Of a stretch of DNA of 6,906 nucleotides, positions 1-5,973 are shown piece after piece. The stretch's first letter is position 1, and each line of letters begins with the position of its first letter. A program made the translations under genes and the position numbers. Under the pieces are notes generated by a model. The model was not told where the DNA came from. It did no database searches and saw nothing but the letters and a program-made list of their open reading frames with translations. Source of the stretch: Pseudomonadota bacterium (GTDB taxonomy: Bacteria; Pseudomonadota; Gammaproteobacteria; Xanthomonadales; Rhodanobacteraceae); contig JAEYZH010000177.1 of the NCBI GenBank assembly GCA_023430685.1, positions 1-6,906 of the forward strand, written 5' to 3'.

Positions 1-563
1 AGCGAGAGCGCGCCGAGCGCGAGCAGCAGCAGCGCGATCCCGGCGGGCAGGCCGTAGGCGAGCAGCAGTTCATGCTCGCGCGTGAGGTGGCGCGCGAACG
101 CGAGCGAGCGCCGCAGCACCGCAGAGAGCCACGATGCGCGCGCGCTGTCGTCGGGGTAGGCATCGTCCCAGACGAACGGCAGCGCGAAGGCGGGCCAGAT
201 GCGCCACAGCACGAACAGGCTCGCCGCGAGCGCGGCCGACAGCGCGAGCGCGGCCGGCAGCGAGCCGTCGTGCGCAAGCCACCAGACCGGCGCGAACAGG
301 ATCGCCGCGACCAGCGCGCAGGCCGCGGTCGACATGACGAAGTACGGGGTGCCGCGCAGCGCGGCCGTGCGCCGGGCCGATGCATCGAGATCGAAGCCCG
401 CGGCGCGCGAGACCGCGACCATCACGAACATGTTGGCGCCGAGGATCGGAATCAGCGCGAGCGCATGCGGAACCAGCGCCGCGAGCGCGAACAGGACTGC
501 AGCCGGAACGAGCGGGGGCAACATCGCCGACAGGGTGTTGCGCACGGAACCGCGCTTCGGCAT
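1..563 (-). CDS. Integral membrane protein of unknown function (C-terminus cut by window edge)
   Basis: The frame opens with ATG at 563 and stays open to base 1, giving 187 residues without a stop, so the C-terminus lies outside the window. The protein starts MPKRGSVRNT. It has hydrophobic stretches at about residues 13-50 (probably two membrane passes), 73-96, 101-131 and 168-187, separated by short charged loops. An acidic loop around 132-140 (WDDAYPDDS) and an Arg-rich stretch at 149-163 lie before the last helix. A weak purine-rich ribosome site (GAGAG) sits about 5 nt before the ATG, and a good -10 hexamer lies 39 nt upstream. Codon use is strongly GC3-biased, as expected for a real gene. 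I do not recognise the family. It lies 109 nt downstream of the ycgL-like gene on the same strand. Its coding status and membrane location are well supported; its function is unknown. Confidence 0.8.
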   Translation of the reverse strand, partial: MPKRGSVRNTLSAMLPPLVPAAVLFALAALVPHALALIPILGANMFVMVAVSRAAGFDLDASARRTAALRGTPYFVMSTAACALVAAILFAPVWWLAHDGSLPAALALSAALAASLFVLWRIWPAFALPFVWDDAYPDDSARASWLSAVLRRSLAFARHLTREHELLLAYGLPAGIALLLLALGALS

Positions 564-601
564 CACGTCTCTCGTTCAGGCGGCCACGATCGCACCGGTC
601 G

Positions 602-607
602 AGTATA
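602..607 (-). promoter_or_regulatory. Candidate -10 element for the membrane protein gene
   Basis: On the minus strand the hexamer TATACT matches the sigma-70 -10 consensus at 5 of 6 positions and is conspicuous in a very GC-rich neighbourhood. It lies 39 nt upstream of the ATG at 563, which would give a short leader. I see no convincing -35 hexamer 16-18 nt further upstream. The element is therefore plausible, and it suggests the membrane protein gene can be transcribed independently of ycgL. Confidence 0.4.
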
Positions 608-672
608 GCGAGGGTCGCCATGCTTGCACGAAGCCGCGCGCGCGCTGCCGGCGCCGCCAGGGCGGATGCAGT

Positions 673-933
673 TCAGCCAGCCGCGAGGGAGTCGGGCGCG
701 CCCTCGCGCGGCGGAAACTGCACGTGGTAGCCGCGTTCGACGAGCACGTCGCGCAGCTCATCCGCGCCGATGCGCGCGAGGCGGCGGCCGGGCACGAGTT
801 CGAGTTCGAGCACGAACACCAGCGGGCCGAGCGCGGCCGCGAGCTCGCGCGGCAGGACCGCGCTGTCGTCGCGCCCGCGCAGGAACACGTAGGTGTCCGC
901 GCGGGCGCTGCTCCTGTAGACGAAACACTGCAT
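673..933 (-). CDS. ycgL: YcgL domain-containing protein
   Basis: This 86-residue protein begins MQCFVYRSSARADTYVFL, matching the typical YcgL opening (a short aromatic/Cys start, then YRS-s-k-r-x-x-TY-l-f-l). It continues with the family's acidic segment, a Val-Pro/Leu-Pro-x-E-L motif, and a C-terminal RGYHVQFPP that parallels the family's QGYYLQLPP. YcgL (DUF709) proteins are small cytoplasmic gammaproteobacterial proteins of about 90-100 residues with no firmly established biochemical role. In other genomes the gene is often near ribonuclease D, which is not present here. An in-frame ATG at 972 would add 13 residues (MLGSRPFPDRSRR). I chose 933 because family members start at the Met-x-Cys-x-x-Tyr position; neither start has a clear Shine-Dalgarno. 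The gene follows the protease gene by 90 nt on the same strand. Family assignment is firm; function is not. Confidence 0.88.
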   Translation of the reverse strand: MQCFVYRSSARADTYVFLRGRDDSAVLPRELAAALGPLVFVLELELVPGRRLARIGADELRDVLVERGYHVQFPPREGAPDSLAAG

Positions 934-962
934 GCGTCGCGACCGATCGGGGAACGGCCGCG

Positions 963-1030
963 ACCCTAGCATGCACGGGCGCCGACGCGCGACGCGCGTG
1001 CATCGGCCCCGCGCTTGCCGAGGCTAGGGT
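963..1030. repeat. Nested inverted repeats between the protease gene and ycgL
   Basis: An 8-bp perfect inverted repeat has arms ACCCTAGC at 963-970 and GCTAGGGT at 1023-1030. The right arm overlaps the protease stop codon (TAG, 1024-1026). Inside it is a second repeat, with arms ATGCACG at 971-977 and CGTGCAT at 997-1003 around a 19-nt GC-rich loop. No T-tract follows on either strand, so it is not a standard intrinsic terminator. It may be a processing or cruciform structure, or chance in GC-rich DNA. Confidence 0.35.
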
Positions 1031-2502
1031 TCGAATCCGTCCGCGAAGATGCGGTCGTCCGGACCGGCGGCCGGGTCGATGCCGGGCAGCGTGGTCGCGC
1101 CGGTCGCAGCCGGATCGAGCCAGTCGCGCAGTCGCGTGGCCGCACTCGCGCCCTGCCAGGCGACCGAGAACTTGCCGTAGCAGTCGTATCCCGCATTCGG
1201 CACGCTGCCCGAGCACGCGGCACTGCCGCCGGACAGGGTGCCGAGGATCAGGTTCTGGTGTCCGCTCGCATCGCCCGCGGGCACGAAGATCGCCGATCCC
1301 GACGAGCCGCCTTCGGTGGTGCCCTGCGCGTACGGCGATCCGGTGCGCCAGTGGCTGTTGGTGCCGCCCGAGCCGATGCAGCTGTTCATCGTCGTCAGGC
1401 CGTTGTCGTCTTCGGTGATCGCCTTGACCCAGCCGCTCGGGTGGTGGATGCCGATGCTGCCGGACGGCGTGACCCCGCTCGCGTCCCAGCCGGCGTAGTA
1501 GACCTGGTAAGCGGTCGGCGGCAGGCTGTTGAGCTCGACCAGCGCCACATCGACGTCCGCGCGATGCGCACGCAGCGTCGCGCCACCGGTTTGGGTCTGC
1601 GAGGTCGAGCCGCCCCCGTGCTGGCCGCAGGTCGGCGACTGGTAGTTCCAGATCAGCGACATCGACGTCGCTTCCGATTGCGTGCTGATGCAGTGGTTGG
1701 CGGTCAGGAAATAGGGCTTGAGGTCCTGCGCGGTGTTGTTGACGAGCGTGCCGGTGCACAGGTAGGTGCCGCCGCTCTGGAAATAGAACTTCGCGACCGC
1801 GCGGATCTCGTCGCGATAGTCGTCGCCGAGCGCGCAGGCCACGTCGATGTTGCAGGTGCCCGACGGACCTGCGCCGAACAGTTGCGCGCCGTCGGGTGCG
1901 TCGACATTCCGATAGCCCGTGCCGACCGTCGACAGCACGAGCGCATCGGGCGCGAGCATCGCGCCGGCCGGAACGTGCAGTTCGAGCGTGAGTCCGGAAC
2001 CCGCGATCGGCGCGAGCCAGAGCTGGCCTTCCGGCGTGCGGTCGGCCCTGCCATAGGCGCCATCGTAGCGATGGCCGCCTTCGTCGATCACGTGCAGCGT
2101 CGCCCCTTCCGGCAACTCGAAGCGCGAAAACCCGAAGCGCAGGTCGGTGGCGTTGGACGAATGCACGCGCAGGCGCCAGAGCCGGCTGCCGTCGGCGAGC
2201 ACCGCCCATGCGCCATCGCGCGTGCTCGAGGCCGTGACGGCGTGGCCAACCGCGACGCGCAGGCGCTTTTCGACGGCACCGTTCGCGGCGCGCTGGGCGT
2301 CCATCGCGCGTGCATCGGCCGCCAGTTCGCGCGCGGCGTCGACCGCGGGCAGCTCCAGCACCGGCGCCGACGCGAGTTGCGGCGGCAGCGCATGCCCGAA
2401 CGAGTACGGCGGCTGCGTGTCGCGCGCAAGCAGCGGCGGCATCGAGAGCATCAGCAAGGTCGCGGCGCATGGCCCGACCCGGCGAAGGAAACGACGTGAC
2501 AT
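1024..2502 (-). CDS. Secreted lysyl-endopeptidase-like serine protease with C-terminal IFADGFE tail
   Basis: The protein is 492 residues. A signal peptide is evident: basic MSRRFLRRVG, then a hydrophobic stretch to about residue 27, likely cleaved after LLA. Residues about 28-211 look like a propeptide. From GPSGTCNIDVAC (212-223) to about 470 the sequence follows the trypsin-fold lysyl endopeptidase of Achromobacter (API) and Lysobacter. The apparent triad is His270 (in LTANHC), Asp318 (DVALVELN) and Ser401 (GGSSGS). Asp440 matches the API Lys-specificity Asp225 in my recalled alignment. Six cysteines (217, 223, 249, 271, 292, 430) match the three API disulfides; Cys375 and Cys441 are extra. 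The two API activity-enhancing residues Trp169 and His210 appear as Ile376 and Ser424. The C-terminus is a Pro/Gly-rich linker and DDRIFADGFEP. The start is fixed by AGGAGG 5 nt upstream of ATG 2502. The likely role is extracellular proteolysis, probably after Lys; the specificity is inferred. Confidence 0.92.
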   Translation of the reverse strand: MSRRFLRRVGPCAATLLMLSMPPLLARDTQPPYSFGHALPPQLASAPVLELPAVDAARELAADARAMDAQRAANGAVEKRLRVAVGHAVTASSTRDGAWAVLADGSRLWRLRVHSSNATDLRFGFSRFELPEGATLHVIDEGGHRYDGAYGRADRTPEGQLWLAPIAGSGLTLELHVPAGAMLAPDALVLSTVGTGYRNVDAPDGAQLFGAGPSGTCNIDVACALGDDYRDEIRAVAKFYFQSGGTYLCTGTLVNNTAQDLKPYFLTANHCISTQSEATSMSLIWNYQSPTCGQHGGGSTSQTQTGGATLRAHRADVDVALVELNSLPPTAYQVYYAGWDASGVTPSGSIGIHHPSGWVKAITEDDNGLTTMNSCIGSGGTNSHWRTGSPYAQGTTEGGSSGSAIFVPAGDASGHQNLILGTLSGGSAACSGSVPNAGYDCYGKFSVAWQGASAATRLRDWLDPAATGATTLPGIDPAAGPDDRIFADGFEP

Positions 2503-2507
2503 GGGAA

Positions 2508-2513
2508 CCTCCT
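2508..2513 (-). promoter_or_regulatory. Perfect Shine-Dalgarno of the protease gene
   Basis: On the minus strand AGGAGG ends 5 nt before the ATG at 2502. It is the strongest ribosome binding site in the window. It decides the protease start against an upstream ATG at 2937 in the same frame, whose extra 145 residues would be a low-complexity Arg/Ala/Gly stretch antisense-like to the cyclase C-terminus. Confidence 0.85.
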
Positions 2514-2538
2514 GCCTGCGCCGGACGGCGAACGCCCG

Positions 2539-2544
2539 AATGTA
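2539..2544 (-). promoter_or_regulatory. Possible -10 element for the protease gene
   Basis: On the minus strand TACATT (5 of 6 to TATAAT) lies 36 nt upstream of the protease ATG, inside the 77-nt gap after the cyclase stop. Only a poor -35 candidate (ATGCCG, 17 nt upstream) accompanies it. If real, the protease has its own promoter despite being close behind the cyclase gene. Confidence 0.25.
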
Positions 2545-2579
2545 GGCGTCGTCTTGCGGCGCGGCATCCGGCGGGCGGA

Positions 2580-5159
2580 CTACCGCGCGCCCGCCCCGGG
2601 TCGGGCCTGCGCGTGCGCATCCGGCGCATGCCCATCGACGGCAAGGCGCGCGGTATCGCGGCCGGCCGCCTTCGCGTCGTACAGCGCATGGTCGGCAAGC
2701 TGCATCAGTTCGGCCGGCGCGAGAGCCCCGCCCTGCACCACCGCGACGCCGATGCTCGTGCTGACCGCGCGCGGCCCCGAAACGAGGTCGAACGGTTCGC
2801 GGATCGCGCGCACGAGGTCCATCGCGAGCGCATGTGCCGCGTCGGCACCCGCGACGCCCTCGAGCACGATCACGAACTCGTCGCCCGCGAGCCGCGCGAC
2901 GAAATCCTGCTTGCCGACCCCGTCGTGCAGCCGCCACGCGAACTCGCGCAGCACCTCGTCGCCGCCGGCATGCCCGAGCGTGTCGTTGATCGCCTTGAAA
3001 TGGTCGACGTCGATGAACATCAGCGCGAGCGACTGGCCCGACGCGCGCGCGCGCGCAATCGCCTGCGGCAGGAACTCGTCGAACTGGCGCCGGTTCGGCA
3101 GTGCGGTCAGCGCATCGAATCGCGCGAGCCGGTGCAGCTCCTGCTCAACGCGCCGGATCGAAGTCATGTCGACGGTCAATGCATAGAAGCCGTCGACGCG
3201 CCCGTCGGGATGGCGCTGCGGCACGTACAGCGCATGCGCGTTGCGTTCGCCCTCGGGTCCGGCGAGCTCGAAATCGAATTCGACGCGTTCGCCCGCGAGC
3301 GCGGCGCGGAAGCACCCGAGCTGCGCCGCATAGGCCGTCTCGCCGAGCATTTCGCGCAGCGGGCGGTCGATCAGTTGCGCGACCGACTTGCCGAGCCAGG
3401 CTTCATGCGTCGCATTGCAGAAGCGCACGATGCCGTTGGCATCGACGAAGGAGATCAGCACCGGCAGGTTGTCGGTGATCGTGCGCAGGCGCGCCTCGCC
3501 CTCGGCCTGCTGCAGTTCCGCCCACTTGCGCGCGGTGATGTCCATGACCATCGCGTAGAACCCGGTGACCTCGCCCGACTCGGCCCGGTCGGGCACGAAG
3601 CTGGCCTGGAAGTACAGCGGCACGCCGTGCTCGAAGTGCTCGCCGTCGAAGCGCACCGGGTCGCCCGCGAGTGCCTGCGCGACCGGCGCGCGCATCGTCG
3701 CGTACAACGAGGGATCGAGCGATTCGCCCAGCGTCCTGCCGAGCAGCGCGGCCGGCTCCACGCCGAGCGCCTTGCGGAAGTAGGCGTTGGTGAAGGTGAA
3801 ACGCTCGGAAGCGTCGACGCGCGCGACCAGCGCGGGCAGGCTGTCGGACACCGCGCGCAGCGCGCGCTCGCTGTCCTGCAGTGCCTGCTCGGCCTGCTTG
3901 CGCCGCGTGATGTCGCGGATCACGCGCACGATGCCGTCGTTGCCGCCGTCGGTCCCGGGAACCCGCCGCGTGAGGCTCTCGACCCAGACGTAGTGGCCGT
4001 CCTTGTGCCGGCAGCGGTACGTGAGCCGGGTGGCGCTCGCTCCCGCCGCCACCGTCGCCAGTTCCTGCTCGAATGCGGCGCGATCATCCGCATGCACGAT
4101 GTCGCGTGGCTCCCCGCCGACCAGTTCCTCCGGCGTCCAGCCGAGCATCTCGGTCACGGACGGCGACACGTACAGGCGCGTCCCATCCGGGGATGCGCGC
4201 ACGATGATGTCGCTCGAATGGTCCGCGAGCGTGCGGTAGCGGCGCTCGCTTTCCTGCAGGATGCGCCGCAGCTTGCGCCGCTCGGCGAGTGCGACGCCGA
4301 TCGGAAACGCGGTCAGCGACGCGACCGCGACGAAGAACTGCAACGCGAGCACGCGCCCGGGCTCCGGCAGTTCCGCGATCGTGAACGGCCCGTGGCCCGA
4401 TACGGTCGTGATCACGCCGGTCACGCTGACCAGCACCACGCCGATCGCGGCACCCGCGAATCCGAGCTTGAACACCACGTAGAGCAGCGGCGGGAAGATC
4501 GCGAACAGCAGCGGAGCGCGGTGCACGAGGAATACCCCGGCACTGACGCTTGCGAGCAGGCCGAGCGCGAGCAGCGTGGTGCGCAGGCGCCCGCGCGCGA
4601 ACATCCGCGCGACGACCTTGCGCTGCGCCACCAGCACCAGCGGCGTGACGATGATGATCCCGAGTGCGTGCGCGGCATACCAGGTCGCGAATTCCTCCCA
4701 CGGCGGCCGCGACTTGACCAGCAGGAACGCGATCGCGGCGAGGATGCCCGAAGCGAGCGGCGAGAGCACCGCCGCGAGCACGCCCGAGCGCGTGTGCAAC
4801 AAGAGCTTCTCGGGATCGAGGTCGGTGCCCGCCACGCGCCGGATGCCGCCCGCGCCGAGCAGCAGCTCGACGACGCTCGCGAGCACCAGGCCGATGGCCA
4901 GCGCGGGCGTCTGCCCGACCATCCCTCGCGCAACGAGCATGCCGAGGCCACCGGCCAGCACGACGCGCCACCACCGCCGCGTCGGGGTGCGCAGCAGGAT
5001 GCCGAGCAGGATGCCGTTCGCGTACCAGATCGGCGCGACGCTCACGCGATCGGACGCGAGCGCGAGGCCGGCGAACGTGGTCGACGCGACGAGCACGAAG
5101 AGGGCCGCGAGTCGCGCCATCTCCGCTGCGCCATCGAACCTGGTGTGCCGCGCGTTCAT
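2580..5159 (-). CDS. Membrane diguanylate cyclase, MASE1-PAS-PAS-PAS-GGDEF
   Basis: This 859-residue protein makes c-di-GMP from two GTP. The order is as follows. Residues about 14-295 hold roughly eight to ten hydrophobic segments that look like a MASE1 sensor (SVAPIWYANGILLG near the N-terminus). Three PAS/PAC units follow at about 303-424, 430-546 and 556-676, each ending in a V-x-D-I/M-T motif. A GGDEF domain occupies about 680-840. Metal and substrate residues are visible: FIDVDHFK (715-722), NDTLGH (725-730) and the signature AGDEF (758-762). The RxxD inhibitory site five residues before the signature reads GKQD (749-752), so its Arg is lost. No EAL domain is present. The start at 5159 has purine-rich sequence upstream (AGGGGACAGG) and precedes the membrane domain. 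An in-frame ATG at 5120 is an alternative; one at 5576 runs back over the divergent sigma gene and is unlikely. Cyclase activity is inferred from the intact catalytic residues. The ligand of the MASE1 and PAS domains cannot be told from the sequence. Confidence 0.93.
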   Translation of the reverse strand: MNARHTRFDGAAEMARLAALFVLVASTTFAGLALASDRVSVAPIWYANGILLGILLRTPTRRWWRVVLAGGLGMLVARGMVGQTPALAIGLVLASVVELLLGAGGIRRVAGTDLDPEKLLLHTRSGVLAAVLSPLASGILAAIAFLLVKSRPPWEEFATWYAAHALGIIIVTPLVLVAQRKVVARMFARGRLRTTLLALGLLASVSAGVFLVHRAPLLFAIFPPLLYVVFKLGFAGAAIGVVLVSVTGVITTVSGHGPFTIAELPEPGRVLALQFFVAVASLTAFPIGVALAERRKLRRILQESERRYRTLADHSSDIIVRASPDGTRLYVSPSVTEMLGWTPEELVGGEPRDIVHADDRAAFEQELATVAAGASATRLTYRCRHKDGHYVWVESLTRRVPGTDGGNDGIVRVIRDITRRKQAEQALQDSERALRAVSDSLPALVARVDASERFTFTNAYFRKALGVEPAALLGRTLGESLDPSLYATMRAPVAQALAGDPVRFDGEHFEHGVPLYFQASFVPDRAESGEVTGFYAMVMDITARKWAELQQAEGEARLRTITDNLPVLISFVDANGIVRFCNATHEAWLGKSVAQLIDRPLREMLGETAYAAQLGCFRAALAGERVEFDFELAGPEGERNAHALYVPQRHPDGRVDGFYALTVDMTSIRRVEQELHRLARFDALTALPNRRQFDEFLPQAIARARASGQSLALMFIDVDHFKAINDTLGHAGGDEVLREFAWRLHDGVGKQDFVARLAGDEFVIVLEGVAGADAAHALAMDLVRAIREPFDLVSGPRAVSTSIGVAVVQGGALAPAELMQLADHALYDAKAAGRDTARLAVDGHAPDAHAQARPGAGAR

Positions 5160-5439
5160 CGTTCGCCTGTCCCCTGCCTCGGTTCGGCCCTCGGTGGCCA
5201 CGCGTTGCGGATGGATCGCCCGTGCGACGCGCCTCCCGTGGCGCCGCTTCGCGGGTTGCGGCAAGCTTAGCCGTTGCGGCGCGCGATGACGAAACGCACG
5301 ATGAACGCAGGCATCGACGCGCCGCGTGCAATCAGTCGCGCGACGGCATCGATGTCGGCGGCCGGGCGCGCGAGGCGCGCGCCACGCTCGCCCGCTAGGA
5401 TGCAGGTTCGCGCGACGCGAGGATCGGGGTGCAGCACGC
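5160..5439. promoter_or_regulatory. Divergent intergenic region between cyclase and sigma factor genes
   Basis: This 280-bp stretch separates divergently transcribed genes and should hold the promoters of both. Seen in it: three direct copies of GTTGCGG starting at 5204, 5255 and 5273. The last two extend to GTTGCGGC and are spaced 18 nt apart, about the length of two helical turns. A TAGGAT at 5396-5401 on the plus strand is a possible -10 for the sigma gene, 38 nt before its ATG, without a recognisable -35. A short coding-like stretch without a start codon is discussed in the findings. No clear terminator or riboswitch is visible. Confidence 0.4.
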
Positions 5440-5973
5440 ATGGCCATCGACGAGGCAGGCTCCGCAGTTGACCCGGCCGGACTCGAGGCGCTGCACCCAG
5501 GGTTGTACGAACACCTGCGCGAACTCGCGCGCCGTGCGCTCGCGGGCGAGCGCGCGGCGCAGACGCTTGGCACCACCGCGCTCGTGCACGAGGCGTGGCT
5601 CGGGTTCGGCGCGGCCGACGCCCGTTTCGAAAGCCGCGCGCATTTCCTCGGCTATGCGGCGACGGCGATGCGGCATATCCTGGTCGACCACGCACGACGC
5701 AAGGCCGCGATCAAGCGCGGCAGCGGCGCAGCGCCGCTCGACCTCGATGCGATCGACATCCCGGTCGAACAGGCGGCGACCGAAATGCTCGCACTGGATG
5801 CGGCTCTCGATCGCCTGCAGGCACTGGAGCCGCGCGCCGCGCGCGTGGTCGAACTGCGCTTCTTCGGCGGCCTCTCGATCGAGGAAACCGCCGACACGCT
5901 CGGCGTGGTGCCCCGCACGGTCGTGCGCGACTGGACGCTCGCGCGTGCATTCCTGCATGCCGAGCTCGGATGA
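5440..5973 (+). CDS. ECF-like sigma-70 factor, kinase-associated type (TIGR02999-like)
   Basis: The 177-residue protein has a sigma region 2 at about residues 15-95 and a sigma region 4 helix-turn-helix at about 120-175. Region 2 reads LYEHLRELARRAL, then TTALVHEAWL and FLGYAATAMRHILVDHARR. In region 4, LSIEETADTLGVVPRTVVRDW is the DNA-binding helix pair; the linker is short. It resembles the TIGR02999 (Sig-70_X6) group, which typically reads QTTALVHEAYL and is usually coded next to Ser/Thr kinases. It would direct RNA polymerase to a small set of promoters. The acidic DAED-like patch of ordinary ECF region 2.2 is replaced by Gly44-Thr45-Thr46-Ala47. The ATG at 5440 fits the family length; an in-frame ATG at 5326 would add 38 Arg-rich residues unlike the family. 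The Shine-Dalgarno is weak (GGGG about 11 nt upstream). Its stop overlaps the kinase start. No anti-sigma gene is visible in the window. Confidence 0.9.
   Translation: MAIDEAGSAVDPAGLEALHPGLYEHLRELARRALAGERAAQTLGTTALVHEAWLGFGAADARFESRAHFLGYAATAMRHILVDHARRKAAIKRGSGAAPLDLDAIDIPVEQAATEMLALDAALDRLQALEPRAARVVELRFFGGLSIEETADTLGVVPRTVVRDWTLARAFLHAELG

Noticed and set aside
70..621. 183-codon minus-strand open frame at the left end
   Set aside because: It is one base out of frame with the membrane protein (1-563), which has clear hydrophobic segments; the alternative frame is Arg/Ala-rich and has no domain.
620..672. Short GC-rich palindrome CCGCC/GGCGG after ycgL as a possible terminator
   Set aside because: The arms are only 4-5 bp with a loop of 2-4 nt and no T-tract; this is expected by chance at this GC content.
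758..2698. 646-codon minus-strand open frame and a 494-codon plus-strand frame (1015-2499) over the protease gene
   Set aside because: Both are low-complexity Arg/Ala-rich translations overlapping the protease, whose own frame has a signal peptide, catalytic triad and perfect Shine-Dalgarno.
3040..3060. CG-dinucleotide run in the cyclase gene (cgcgcgcgcgcgc) as a microsatellite or Z-DNA site
   Set aside because: It encodes ordinary Ala/Arg codons (IARARAS) of the GGDEF domain and fits the codon bias of the gene.
2310..5270. 986-codon plus-strand open frame lying antisense to almost the whole cyclase gene
   Set aside because: The translation is Arg/Glu/Ala/His-rich low complexity (runs such as ERREHRREHARAR) with no domain. 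Such antisense frames arise from GC-rich codon bias, and the opposite strand encodes an unambiguous multidomain cyclase.
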